Positions 9,999 through 21,240 of a DNA stretch of 64,000 nt are shown here, piece after piece. Under the pieces are notes generated by a model that saw only the letters and a list, made by a program, of their open reading frames with translations, was not told where the DNA came from and ran no database searches. Every line of letters starts with the position of its first letter. Position 1 is the stretch's first letter. This stretch comes from Owenia fusiformis (Eukaryota > Annelida > Polychaeta > Sabellida > Oweniidae): positions 1 through 64,000 of the forward strand of contig CAIIXF020000313.1 in NCBI GenBank assembly GCA_903813345.2. The letters are read 5' to 3'. The translations under genes were made by a program, and so were the position numbers.

Positions 9999-10899
9999 GG
10001 TCGCGAGTAAATCTCAGGCACGACATGGAAATCTGAAATTATAGATGGCGCATATTCATTTTACACACGGCGAAATGAAATGAGATTTCCCGGGAAATTT
10101 TGGACAATACTAGTATATTAATAGTCTATTGTACATTGTACAACCACATTTGACCAGCACGATCACAAATCACATAGGGACCAATTAATATGATCTAAAA
10201 CAATCAACCATGTACTGACCGAGCTTAGTAAAGAAAAAATATCAAGGATCAAGGTAAATCACTTATGATCAGGAACAATCACCTAAACCAGGAACAATCA
10301 ACTAAGATTAGAACAATTGAGTACAATCACAGTATCAAAATATATTAAGAATATTAAGAATCACAACCAAACAATTGCCCAGAAGAGTCAAGAAAAATTT
10401 AAAGTAATAAAAACAATCACTTAAGATTAAGAACAATCACCTGTAAAATTGTTTAGGATCGACCCAATTCCTAAGGATCAAGACAGATACCAAAGATCAA
10501 GATCATGAGGATATTTCTAAGGATCAAAAACATTATCACTTAAGATCAATAACAATCACCTAGGATCAAGATTAATCACTTAGAATTAAGAACACCAAGG
10601 GCTCAGAAGAAATTTTTGGATCGGGAAAAATCACTTAGTGTGCTGTTAATGGGTTCAATAATGTAACTTAAAAGTCCAAAATAAGATGAGATATAATGCA
10701 TTTTTATTTGAGACATAAATACTATGACAGACATCTAGCAGCCCCTCGGCTATTGGCTAAAACACATCATGTGGTACAAAAGTAGGTCGAATTTGTGTAG
10801 TCCCGCCATATTTAGACAGACTTCCGGTACAAGTGCACTTGGATTTGCGCCCTCTATAATTTCAGATTTCCATGTCGTGCCTGAGATTTACTCGCGACC
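9999..10899. mobile_element. Mutator-type MITE, 10-bp target duplication
   Basis: Inverted ends begin GGTCGCGAGTAAATCTCAGG and stay identical for 46 bp. Both sides carry GATAAGAATC (9989-9998 and 10900-10909). Ends of this kind with 9-11-bp duplications are diagnostic of Mutator-like elements. There is no coding capacity; the interior is mostly degenerate GATCAAGAACAATCAC-type repeats. Confidence 0.85.
10190..10640. repeat. Degenerate GATCAAG/AACAATCAC short repeats
   Basis: Many interspersed copies of AACAATCACTTAAGATCA-like words with irregular spacing inside the 10-bp-duplication MITE. Confidence 0.5.
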
Positions 10900-11119
10900 G
10901 ATAAGAATCTGCGCAAGTATGTCCGTGAAACGGGGTAAGAATAATTTTGTCTATTTATGCACGATTGCGTAAGCCTACCAAGATTAAGCATGTATATACA
11001 TTAAGAGAAATCATGTTAAATAAGTTTGAATGATTTTACCATTGAAGTTAGTCAAAGATTGAGATTTATCAGTCACATTTACGGTAGGGCCTAAGCTTTT
11101 TGGTTTTTCCATCCTGGAC

Positions 11120-11345
11120 CAAGGAGGATTGGCTCCCAGGATGCAACATCGATACCGATACTCCCTATGTCGTGACTACAAAATTCGAATTCAAACTGCA
11201 TTTTCGTTTGAAAATAAGACCAAAATTAACGATACAAATGTTGAAGTGAATAAAATAGCGGCTGTTTGAATTCGAATTTTGCAATCATGACATCAAGAAT
11301 ATCGACAGAGTATCGATGTTGCATTCTGGGAGCCAATCCTCCTTG
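11120..11345. mobile_element. Foldback MITE, 9-bp target duplication
   Basis: 226 bp with ends CAAGGAGGATTGGCTCCCAG in inverted orientation, flanked on both sides by ATCCTGGAC (11111-11119 and 11346-11354). The arms continue almost to the centre (AAAATTCGAATTCAAAC and its complement). A 9-bp duplication suits a Mutator-driven MITE. Confidence 0.85.
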
Positions 11346-11362
11346 ATCCTGGACCTAGACGG

Positions 11363-11890
11363 TCTCCTGCTTTTAAAGAAAATCTCCTGTTTTGACAGAA
11401 GCTCTCCTTTTTTTTACTTGGTATCTTTACCAAGAGAAACTTCCTGTTTTATAAAGAAGTCTCCTGTTTTCTCCTGTTTTTAAAGAAAATATCCTGTTTT
11501 CTCTTGTTTTTAAGGAAAATATCCTGTTTTCTCCTGTTTTAAAAGAAAATACCCTGTTTTCTCCTGTTTTTAAAGATAATCTGTTTTCTCATGCTTTTAA
11601 AATAAATTGTTTTCTCCTGTTTTTAAAGAAAATCTCCTGTTTAGACTGAAAATCTCCTGTTTTCTCCTGTTTTTTTAAAGAAAAATCTCCTGTTTAGACT
11701 GAAAGTCTCTTGTTTTCTCCTGTTTTTAGATGGTAACTTGTTTTCTAATAGAAACCTCCTGTTTTCTCCTGTTTTTAAAAGAAGTCTCCTGTTTTCTCCT
11801 GTTTTTTCAGTAAAAGTCTCCTGTTTTTCTCCTGTTTTTTGCAACATATCTCCTGGATTCTCCTGTTTTTTTTTAAAAAAACTCCTGCTT
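11363..11890. repeat. TCTCCTGTTTT minisatellite
   Basis: About 20 irregular units of TCTCCTGTTTTTAAAGAAAA. The 94-codon minus-strand frame across it (GENRR repeats) is a product of the repeat, not a gene. Confidence 0.75.
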
Positions 11891-11917
11891 TTTTCCTCTG
11901 AGAGGTTGGCAGGTATG

Positions 11918-12916
11918 AATTCCACACACCTTGAGATTATTGTGGGATGTTTCTAGCCATGATTTCTTAGCCCCTTTGGAACCATTGAGGTGGGGTCTAC
12001 ATTGCTCATGATTCCCCGCGTAACAGTTCACTGTACTTGTGATGACCCTATTCATGTATTGAACTGATACAACACCAAAATCATTGTATTTTTTGGCAAG
12101 CTGACCCATGATTTTGTCAAACCTCTCTTTAATATCTAGGGAAAACATTTTCTGCTGGAGATCTTTGTTACCTGGGAACATATGTTTACTAAAGCTAGCT
12201 TTAAGACTGTGCTTAAATTGAAGTTGCCCTTTGTGCACTCTATCGCTAAGTTTTGTAACTTTGTGATTGCTCTGTTTTTCATCGTAAAATGACTGAGCAC
12301 CAAGGGAGCCTTTAGCATCACCATCTGTAGTCAGGTATTCTATTTGCAAATTGTCTGCATCCAAATCTTTTGCAAGTTTGTACCCCATGTTGAATTCTTG
12401 AAAAGCTTCAGATTTCTTTATATTTGATGTACAACAATCATGGCCACCAGGACATTTAACATCAAACCCACGCGCCCTTAGGTAAGCCCCGCGCTAACAT
12501 AGCTTATTATACAAGCATACAGATATTATCTGCATGGCATCGGTCATTGTTTCAACAGATACACCAACTGCTCTGGTAGCGCGCTGACCAAGCTTACCCC
12601 AAGATCCGAATGTGCTACTACTGTAACACCCATCAAATGCTACCTGGACTTTTTTTTCATCTTTTGAAGATACACCCCTCAGTTTATTCACCTCTATTAA
12701 TTTGCTACGTCTCGTTTTTAAATCATTTTCACCCATATCAATATCTCCACTGACCGCTTTAGATTTTTTTGCATTCCTTGGGAAGAAGGGGCCCTTGCAT
12801 TGCAAGTAGGCTAGCTAAAACTTTTCGAAATGCCTCAACACCAATAGAGGAGGATTGTTGAGCTACGTGTAGCTTATTGCTACATTGATCTTAGCTTTCC
12901 TCATGCCATCTTTCTT
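11918..12916 (-). pseudogene. Mutator-like transposase, copy 0, middle piece
   Basis: Aligns with the array transposase from about residue 185 to 515. The Trp codon in the CWRG motif (array residues 321-324) is TAG here, and small indels break the frame near the 5' side. The FDG and DGDAKG catalytic segments remain readable. It stops where the CGGTAG element begins. Confidence 0.85.
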
Positions 12917-13271
12917 CGGTAGTTTAGAAAATACAACACCAAAAAAATGCATGATGGGGCTCCCAGAGGGTATACACATTTTTCATCAAGTGCTTTTTTC
13001 GTAGTTCATGCATGTAGACACATATACCCTATGGGAGTAGAAGTTCTGCTCGATAGCCGATTTTTAAAAAAGGCCGCTCGTTTCAAAATGGCGGCCATTT
13101 AGTGACGATTTTACAGTCATTTAGGTACAGTATATAAAACTGTAATAGCAATGAGTTTTAAAAGTAAAAAAGTTATATAGCACATTAATTAAGCTAAACA
13201 TAGATATTTAAGAAACACATGGCAGCAATCTTGAAAAATGGCGGCTTTTGCACACGATTTTACAATTTTTG

Positions 13272-13516
13272 CTGAAAAGTAGTTGAGCGATTTCGTTCAT
13301 AATTAATATGTGACTACTTATTAGCATGGCACACTGTTTTATGATATTTTGGCAAGAAGGCGGCCATTTTGAAAATGGCCACCATGCTGTTACACGCTGT
13401 ACTTGAAAAGTACTTGCTGTACTTGCTGTACTTGAAAAGTAGTGGAGCGATTTTGTTCATATTTGATATGTGACTACTTATTAGCATGGCACATTGTTCT
13501 ATTATGACATTTTGGC
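13272..13516 (+). repeat. 80-bp direct repeat
   Basis: GAAAAGTAGT(T/G)GAGCGATTT followed by CATGGCACA and TTTTGGC occurs at about 13272-13354 and about 13433-13516 with few differences. Confidence 0.65.
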
Positions 13517-13668
13517 TATTAATAAGGCATTTAACGTGAGTTATTTTAGGTTATATATATTTTGCAAGTGGATCCAAGAGACCAAGTGGGCGAGTCAATT
13601 ATTTTGCAGGGGTGGCATGATACACACATTTCAATTTTGTATATAGTGAATTCCAAGTGATTGATTTC

Positions 13669-14025
13669 AGTACAGTAAAACTGTCATAGTGAACACCTCT
13701 TTAGTGAAGATCTGCGCCCAGTGACATGCCTCTACTCTATTGAACACCTGTGTATAGTGAACACCGATTCCGTCCCAGCCAGTGATTTCAGTACAGTAAA
13801 AATATCCTAATGAACACCTCTTTAGTGAAGATCTGTGCCCAGTGAACACATGCGTCTACTCTATTAAGCACCTGTGTATAGTGAACACCAATTCCCAGTA
13901 CAGTAAAACTGTCATAATGAACATCTCTTTAGTGAAATACTGTGCCCAGCGAACATATGAGTATACTCTATTGAACACCTGTGTGTAAGCGAACACCAAT
14001 TCCCAGCCAGTGATTTCAGTAACTT
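13669..14025 (+). repeat. Three tandem units of about 107-120 bp
   Basis: Units start CAGTACAGTAAAA at about 13669, 13789 and 13896 and each contain GTGAACACC and CTCTATT. The start word resembles the end of the adjacent CAGTAAAACC MITE, suggesting stacked MITE ends. Confidence 0.65.
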
Positions 14026-14043
14026 TTAGAGGGATTGTACCTA

Positions 14044-14506
14044 CAGTAAAACCTGTCTAATCCAAGGGACCAGCTAAGAGCGTTCGGATTAGGAGGTGTT
14101 CACATTTTGAGGTTTTGCATTTGCAAGATTTGGGATTTTGAAGAAATAGAAACAAATTCTCATTAAATATTATAGTTCTTTTGACTACTTAGCTTTATGG
14201 CATTACGGTGACATGAAAATCTGATTCAAATGAATTTAGTCATCCTACAATGCCCCACCATGAGTGAGATCGCTCAAGTTTTTTTCAAATATTTGATCAA
14301 TTTTGTATGGAACATGTGATATTTTATGTGTTCAGATTAGATAGGTTAATTTTTCAAACATGACTGTTCACTGTCCAAATTGGGAGGTGTTCATATTTCA
14401 AGTTTTTTTTAACATTTGAGTCAATGGGAGGAAAAACGGGACCAAAAAATGTTCAAATTGGGAGGTGTTCGGATTAGCCAAGTGTTCAGATATACCGGTT
14501 TTACTG
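14044..14506. mobile_element. pogo/Tc1-type MITE
   Basis: Inverted ends CAGTAAAACC bounded by TA on each side (14042-14043, 14507-14508). Subterminal CTAATCC/GGATTAG is inverted. 463 bp, no coding capacity. Confidence 0.75.
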
Positions 14507-15034
14507 TACTACAATTGTTTTCAATCTTTTGGAGGAAAGTGTACATCATTCCAGAGAAATGACAGGAGACACACTATCATGGGAACTGGTCATATCAGAT
14601 GTTCCCACGCTTTTCGTCCAGAAGAGGTCATTTCCCAGGATTATAGATGAACCCTTGGCCAATCAATGATATAGTTTACATAAGAGAAGTATGACTGTAT
14701 GAATTCTGGGATATTTCTGTTTTGTTGAGACAGGTGAGAATAAAATTAACCCTTTGTAAATTTGATCAAAACTGCCTCCGATCATCCAATACTTGGCTCA
14801 GTTAAAATAGTTGATTTATATTTGAATTTGATAATAACATTTAAAAATTAAATGTGTAGTAGTAATACTTTAGTACCTCTTATTGATTAATGTATAATAT
14901 TACAACATACATAATGATGTAGGCAATTTGTTTCATAAAAATCTAAAAGTGAAATTCATAATTTAAATTTACCCTCTGGGAGCCCCAAAATTTTGGAAAT
15001 GCATTTTCTTGGTGATGTATTTTCTAAACTACCG

Positions 15035-15574
15035 ACTTCTTCATATAATTTGCACATTTTGGAGAGAAACCCACATTTACTACATGAAAGCTGCATTTTG
15101 CAAACTAAACCAAATGGAATTTTTTTTATGTACCTTCAAATCACCTCTACATTTTTTGCTATGGGCCCTATGATCTTTTGCTACCAAGTTGAAACAATTA
15201 ATCATAGAATTCTGACTAACTATTAGAGTTTCATCTCCACATACAGTGCCATCTAGTGGTTCATCAGTGATGTATTTATCTGAGATTTTTGGTTCAGAAA
15301 CCTTTGGCCTTAAAATCTTACCTCTACCAGGTTGCATGTGGACATCAGGTACTTCATAACTATTCCCACCTCTACTTTTCCTGACAACTAACGAATGAGT
15401 CTCCTGATCTAGCCTCCTAATTTTTGTAGGTGGGGACGATTCCTCTTCGCGATTCGCTACCGTCCCATATGCCGGATGCTGCGTATGTCCTTCAGAAAAT
15501 GTTTGCTGGTTACGAAACTTATTTTTGGAATAAAAATGACCAAATCCTCTTGGTGGTTTTGACATAGTTGACAT
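15035..15574 (-). pseudogene. Mutator-like transposase, copy 0, N-terminal piece
   Basis: Carries the start Met and the first 160 or so residues as in the array, then shifts frame near 15120 (one extra T in a T-run) just after the KVHKK motif. The downstream sequence still aligns at the nucleotide level up to the element boundary at 15034. Confidence 0.85.
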
Positions 15575-15743
15575 TGCTTGATAACTTGGAACAATCCAAA
15601 GCAGAATGATGTTATCCTCTCTAAGTCCGGTCTTTCAAGTGAAAGTAGTGGTTTGATTTTATACATGAGATGTGTTTCTGGATGACTTGGGCAGCCATCT
15701 GACCAATTAATAATTCCAGATCATGTTTAAAAAAGTGTCTGAA

Positions 15744-17250
15744 CACGCCTAACCATGGCGTAAGCAAGCGTCACCGTACAGCGTCAAAAAATACAGTAGT
15801 ACAAATTTATGTACGTTGAAGAAAATTAACAGAGTTGAAGTAAAAACTGTAATGAGGGTTTTAAAAAATTAATTAGATGAAAATAAATACGATTTCGGGT
15901 GTAATTAAAACAGCATTCTCTTAGAAATGGTTTCAACTTTCTAATTATGATAAAAGTTTTTCGAGCACTGCTTGGATTTTTTCTGACTGGATCGGCCCAC
16001 ATAGTCGACTCGAAAGAAAAATGTTGTTTTTCTCACTTTTTTGGGGTTATTATTTTCCCTGTCGTCTGAGAGTATGGATACTTTTTTTTGAGAATATGTA
16101 TTTGTTATCTACACATTTTAAAACAGATGAAAATTCGGCAAATATTCATTCACTGTATATATTTAAAAAATATCAGATCTGTACGGTGACGCATCTGCTG
16201 TACGGTGACGACTCCTTAGAATTTATGAAGTGTAATATACGAGTTAATTAACGTAAGATTCTATAAGTTTTTGTGTGGAAATTCAAATGTTGTATCCCAT
16301 TCAACATTGAAAAATATCAATTCTTATGTTTCCATTCATTCCGGATAACAAGGATTAAATACTGAAACACATTCAACTCGAAGCTTACTGTTCGAACAAG
16401 AGGTAAGGAAGTGTCAGATCTACATGTACATTATCACTGGTAAGTATCAAGCGAAGGTTACGGCCGTCACCTTCGCATTTAAGATGGCGGACAGGAAGTA
16501 TTTATTTCGATATTTTCAGTTTTCATGGAATTAACTATTTGAAAGTTGACGTAATGCTTTGATATCATTTGAACTAAACCAAGCTTTTCTCATATGACTA
16601 ACAAAGATAGCCTAGAGCCATCTTCATCCCATGCAAGATATTGCATCTTTCATCCTAAAAAGTCACACGTGCAAGATGAGATTTAGTTGTGACATCACTT
16701 GTTTAAAAACATCAATAACATAGCAACAAATATACTGAGTTTTTGGTTTCATGATCCTTACCATATCATACATTTCCATTAACCTTCCATTAAGCGTCAC
16801 CGTACAGCTGATGCTTCGCCGCACAAATCTGATCTTTTTTAAATACACACAATGAATGGTTATTTGCTGAATCTTCACCCGTTCTAAAATGTGTAAGTAA
16901 CGAAAACATATTCTCATAAAAATAATCCATACTCTCAGACAGTAGGAAAAATAATAACCAAACGAAATGTGAAAAAATCAACTTTTTTCACTTTGGTCGA
17001 TTATGTGGGCCGATTCACTCAGAAAAAATCCGGACAGTGCTCGTAAAACTTTTATTATATTTAGAAAGTTAAAACCATTTATAAGAGAATGCTGTTTTTA
17101 TTTCACATGAAATCGTATTTGTTTTCATCAAATTTTTTTTTTTAAAACCTTTGCCATAGTTTTTGCTTCAAAGCAGTCAATTTGCGTCACCGTACAGAAA
17201 ACTGTACTCCGCTATTTTTTGACGCTGTATTGAGACGATGGTTAGGCGTG
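15744..17250. mobile_element. Palindromic CACGCCTAACC element, 5-bp target duplication
   Basis: Inverted ends CACGCCTAACCAT; CTGAA on both sides (15739-15743, 17251-17255). Arms of about 470-500 bp (from 15744 to about 16250 and from about 16780 to 17250) are inverted diverged copies, including CGTCACCGTACAG boxes. Superfamily not assigned. The interior 16260-16780 has no recognisable gene. Confidence 0.75.
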
Positions 17251-17521
17251 CTGAAGAATGATAAAGTCTTAACACAATAAATAGTTCACTGTTTGAGTTT
17301 GAGATAAATCACCCCTAGATCAAAATATTACATGTCAGTACATTGTCAGTATATGTAAACAAACTGTATCTTGATTTATTTGCTAGATAATAACCAGTCA
17401 GCACAACCAAATATTCCATGTGAGGGTAAGTCAGAATTCAATTTTTTTACATAGATAAACACGGAGGAGGATTAAAAGCATTATGGACTTTTATTAAGGT
17501 AAGACAGTAGATTCACCTCAC

Positions 17522-19046
17522 TGTCAACTCGACCCAACACGTTGGCCTCCCTCTTTCTAACTATAACAGCAACAAGGAGCTCATTGATGCAGCCTTATCC
17601 AAGGGCAGGCGCGCTATGAATGCGTACGTAGGCACTACAACGCACATGAAAAATGCTACAAATCCACTTACAGCCTCTAAATTGTATTGGTCCGTATGCA
17701 TCCCGTCGATTACGTATGGCATGGAATTGGTGCCTCTTAGTGAGGCAGACTATAGAGCCTTAGACCAGGGTCATCGTAGCATATGTAAAAAGATACAAGG
17801 GTTACCAGTTCACACACCTGACGCAGCCGTTCTACCCCAGCTAGGATGGCAGACGATAACTTCAACAATTACAATCGCCAAATTGATGTTTTTGTGGCAG
17901 TTATTGTTTCTAATATCTGGGTCTGTGTAGTCGCAGCATTGCTATCAAGAGAATTACAATGTACAGGCATGGTGTTAAACATTGTCACCGTTGCGAGACA
18001 TAATGGAGCTTGTGAATCGCTATGGAATGACAGACATGATATATCAAATACTGGACAATGGTGCAAATCCATCAAAATTGATATGGAAACGCCAAGTGCA
18101 GAATATGATAAGGGATTGCGAGTTGGATGGTTGGAGACATGAAGTTAACACATATAAAGAACTAAAACTTTATAAGGATGTTATCCAATGTGTAAAACCC
18201 TGTATATGGTGGACAATAGCTAGGAGTGATTCAAGATACATTAAAAGATGTAACTTAATGGTACGTTTAATGATCGGACAAGGCCGCTTAAGAATAAATA
18301 CAGGCGAATGGGAGGGAATACCGATGAGAGATAGGTTTTGTGAGAGCTGCAACGAGGATATTGAAACGCTTGAACACTTTGTCTTAAAATGTAGACTGCA
18401 CAATAGGGTCACATTAAATACAATTCTTGATGGAATACCGAACAGTAGTGCAATGTCAAATTCAATGAAGCTGCAAGCTCTCTTCGGTGGAGACAACTGC
18501 ATTAACGAAAGTGGACTTAAACGTGTGAGCACTATTATACAGAACATGTACCTCGCCCGGATTAGAGTCAATGAGAATAAGTTGTGATGGCTATAGGCCT
18601 AATATAAGTTAATAGCTATATATAAATAGGCTGTCCCCTTACGATGAGTGTGTGATGGGCACCGTGTGTGACCAACGGAACGTCGGTTAACTCAGAATAC
18701 AGGTGTATTTTCATAAGGAAAATTTTATTTTGTCAAAACATGTAAATATCGTATGATTTGCATAGAAGATATTTTAACACGTAGCAAGAACGACCACCTG
18801 GACATGCAACATCGACCTTGGGGAAGATGTTGGCTGTTCCAAGTATTTTATAGCTATGTACATCTTTGTATATTATACCTGTCGCTCTTATCAGTTTTCA
18901 GATCTTACTTATAATGTTATTCGTGTTAATTAGAGTTCTATTTCGTCTATTGTTGTTTAAATTTTGATACGCATCCAATATTACTGTAATATATAATTAT
19001 TATATTATCTCCAATCAATGGAGGGAAAATAAATCTAACTAACTAA
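17522..19046 (+). mobile_element. 5'-truncated LINE with (CTAA)n tail
   Basis: Starts mid-reading-frame, ends AAATCTAACTAACTAA, and is flanked by CTCAC (17517-17521 and 19047-19051). These are the marks of target-primed reverse transcription with 5' truncation. About 450 bp of 3' untranslated sequence follows the stop at 18587. Confidence 0.8.
17523..18587 (+). pseudogene. Non-LTR reverse transcriptase C-terminus
   Basis: The first frame (to about 17905) contains SKLYWSVCIPSITYGMELVP, the region after the polymerase core in CR1/jockey-like LINEs. At least two frameshifts follow. The last frame (from 17982) has RLRIN...CESC...LEHFVLKC, the C-terminal Cys/His motif of such proteins, and ends at a TGA. 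Inactive fragment. Confidence 0.7.
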
Positions 19047-19089
19047 CTCACATAGGACATTGGTGGCAGGGATCAACCAGGTGTGACTA

Positions 19090-19514
19090 TTAGGTACAAT
19101 ACAACTCACGTGGCCTTTTGTTTACTCATCGTAGGAAAAGTAGTCCATTTTGAAATCTGTTTGGGTGTTGGATGGTGTATAAATGGGACATATTAGGATG
19201 CAATGTACCTTTTTGCTGGTTAATAAGTAAGTACAGACTCTTAGGCATTGGATGAAAGTAGAAAACTTTCATGAAAAAATTGGATTATTTTTTGGTAGAT
19301 ATTGATGAGATAGGGGGTGTGTTGGCTGGGCCATGTTAATTTTCCATTGAAAAATCACTACGCGTGTGAACAATCCAGCAGTTCTTTTGATTTTCGTGGG
19401 ATATTTTTTTCAAGACTTTTTCTGAGGTAAGTTTAAGGATATCTCTTTATTGTCTGTCAAACTTTGTCAATTCACCATGTTATCCTATGGCAGAAAAGTA
19501 AGTTGTTTTCTACC
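19090..19514. mobile_element. Copy-0 version of the 476-bp segment, right end cut short
   Basis: Begins TTAGGTACAATAC after GTGACTA exactly as in the array and ends TTTTCTACC, lacking the final TAA of the TACCTAA terminus. About 46 bp (the part containing GATGGGCTAGG) is absent. Beyond 19514 the sequence no longer matches the array. Confidence 0.75.
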
Positions 19515-20444
19515 GAAGTGTTTGTGCGTCATGTGTTATCAGAAATTCACTTACTTTTCAGATTTGGTGATATCCACGAGTGATCGCAGCATTCATTGAT
19601 CCAGCAAAGTAGTCCAAGTTTATTAATTGGTTTAAAAACGACTATGCCTGCAATCAAAGTCAGCACTATCAATGGTATACTCTACCTTTATAGATAAAAT
19701 ACTTGAAGTTTCTCTATAGATTCTAATAGTAGCAATGACAAAACCCAAAAATATCATCAGACTGTACATTTTTGGAAAGCTAAGAGTGTGAGTAGTAAAA
19801 TGCAATAACAACCAATCATCTATCTTGTTGCATTAAATATTAATGAGGGTCCAAAGAAGATAACCCTCAAAAAGCCTGTTTTCTTTTTTTCTCAAAAAGT
19901 GGCTAAAAATGACCCTAACTTAAACAAGCTATAATGTCATCAATATTTCAGCTAAAGCTTTGTGAAATGGCTCATTTAATAGTGCAATGACATCCCTTTA
20001 CTCCACTTTTTACAGAATGACTCTATCTGGAACAGGAAAAAAGATGTATCCATGAATAGCTAGCTACCCCACACGTTTTTCATCAATTTTACAGAAAATA
20101 ACAAAATGTACATTGTCAAACTTATATCATAAAGGATATAAGTTATGCAGGCTTATATTTTTTCATCTGGCAAACAATCCTAACCTTTATATATTATTGT
20201 GAATGACATCAAAAGCACTTAGGTTTTTCATATATGAATGTTCATGAAGCTATTGATGATTACTTTAGAAACTAGGAAAAAACAATGTGATCTGTTTATC
20301 AAACTAAAAAGTAAAACTGTATAGCTGAATATCTAACAAGTTGTCTATCTGAGACTGATCTCAGATTTTAACAGCAGCACAACTAACTGATTACAAAACC
20401 TTGATAGAACATGAGGGTAAAACCAGCAAATCAGGTACACTGGT
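19515..20444. other. Single-copy DNA, no gene seen
   Basis: No open frame or known repeat recognised, apart from the 22-bp string at 19658-19679 that recurs inverted at 22079-22100. Confidence 0.4.
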
Positions 20445-20662
20445 CAGGCCCGTAGCCAGGATTTGCCAAGGGGGGGGGGGGGGGGGGGTTCAATTTTCAA
20501 AAATTTCCAGGGGGGGTTCACATTTGACAAATTTGGCCCAAATTAGGCTAAAATCACTTGAGAAGTGCTCAAAATGGTCAAAAACTGCATGATTTTGAAA
20601 GAATTTTTGGCCAGGGGGGGGGGTTCGCCCGAACCCTGCGAACCCCCCTGGCTACGGGCCTG
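20445..20662. mobile_element. CAGGCCCGTAGCCAGG MITE with poly-G
   Basis: Inverted ends CAGGCCCGTAGCCAGG, internal G-run of about 20 and a second G-run near the right end, flanked by CTGGT (20440-20444, 20663-20667). Same end sequence as a MITE type common in invertebrate genomes, usually placed with hAT elements. Confidence 0.75.
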
Positions 20663-20799
20663 CTGGTACAGGTAGCACATCTAACGAAGAGATTGTCTAT
20701 CAAGATCACATCCCAACTCTTCTCTCCAGCCTGGCAAAACAGACTTATAACATACTTATAATAATGTGCACATTATACACGTTGACCCCTTCTAGATCT

Positions 20800-21240
20800 A
20801 TTATCATATGAACAAAACAGCACCCATAACCACTCATCATATTAACCAAAGCACAATTAGGCACAACACAATCGGGCACAACCAACAATGGAACACCATG
20901 GAACACAATCAAACACTTTAAACATATCTGAACTGATCTCTCCAGCTGAGTACAACCTACAAACTTGCTAATCACCATAGCCAATCACTTAACAAACACA
21001 ACATACTGTCTGGTTGAAACAGCACAATCAGGCACAACCAACTACAGCCTAACATCACACAATGTGGCACAACCAGATACACAAACACAATCAAACAAAA
21101 AATACAATCATCAGACCAATGAAACCAAACTATGCATTATAACTTACACAGCCTCCTTCAAATGAGGCACAACCTAAAACACCATTGATTACAAAACACA
21201 ATTGGGCCCAACCCAAAGCAGTCACAAATCTGCTACCTTA
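20800..21240. repeat. Degenerate GGCACAACC-rich low-complexity stretch
   Basis: GCACAAC/GGCACAACC words recur every 15-40 bp in an AC-rich background; no fixed period. Confidence 0.5.

Larger units (their letters stand above)
6222..11917. mobile_element. TGCCAAC-TIR DNA element carrying nested insertions
   Basis: Left end CACAGTTGCCAACTCCCG; right end, read inward on the minus strand, CATACCTGCCAACCTCTC. The ends are imperfect inverted repeats sharing TGCCAAC. The element splits copy 0 with AATTCC on both sides (6216-6221 and 11918-11923). No transposase of its own is visible, so it is probably non-autonomous. It has been enlarged by an LTR element, two MITEs and a TCTCCTG minisatellite. The 6-bp duplication, or 8 bp allowing mismatches, would suit a hAT-type element, but the superfamily is uncertain. 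Confidence 0.65.
12917..15034. mobile_element. CGGTAG-TIR DNA element
   Basis: Inverted ends CGGTAGTTTAGAAAATACA followed by CACCAA(A/G)AAAATGCAT and, after an indel, GGGGCTCCCAGAGGGTA. It separates two collinear pieces of copy 0. About 10 bp of the target are missing and no clean duplication is visible. No coding sequence. The interior includes an 80-bp direct repeat, a tandem repeat and a pogo-like MITE. Confidence 0.7.
5190..19514 (+). mobile_element. Copy 0: degenerate, multiply interrupted copy of the two-gene nuclease/transposase element
   Basis: Collinear pieces match the array unit in order: 5190-6221 (nuclease and transposase C-terminus), 11918-12916 (transposase middle), 15035-15743 (transposase N-terminus), 17251-17521 and 19047-19514 (intergenic part and the 476-bp segment). 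All of the long unit except about 40 bp is represented. Gaps are filled by inserted elements, three of which are bounded by short target duplications (AATTCC, CTGAA, CTCAC). Both genes carry frameshifts or stops. By eye, most bases agree with the array, so copy 0 is older but closely related. Confidence 0.85.

Noticed and set aside
11641-11925. 94-codon frame with GENRR repeats
   Set aside because: Translation of the TCTCCTG minisatellite.
12917-12960. Target duplication for the CGGTAG element
   Set aside because: The flanks (TTTCTT and ACTTCTT) do not match cleanly and about 10 bp of target are missing, so no duplication is claimed.
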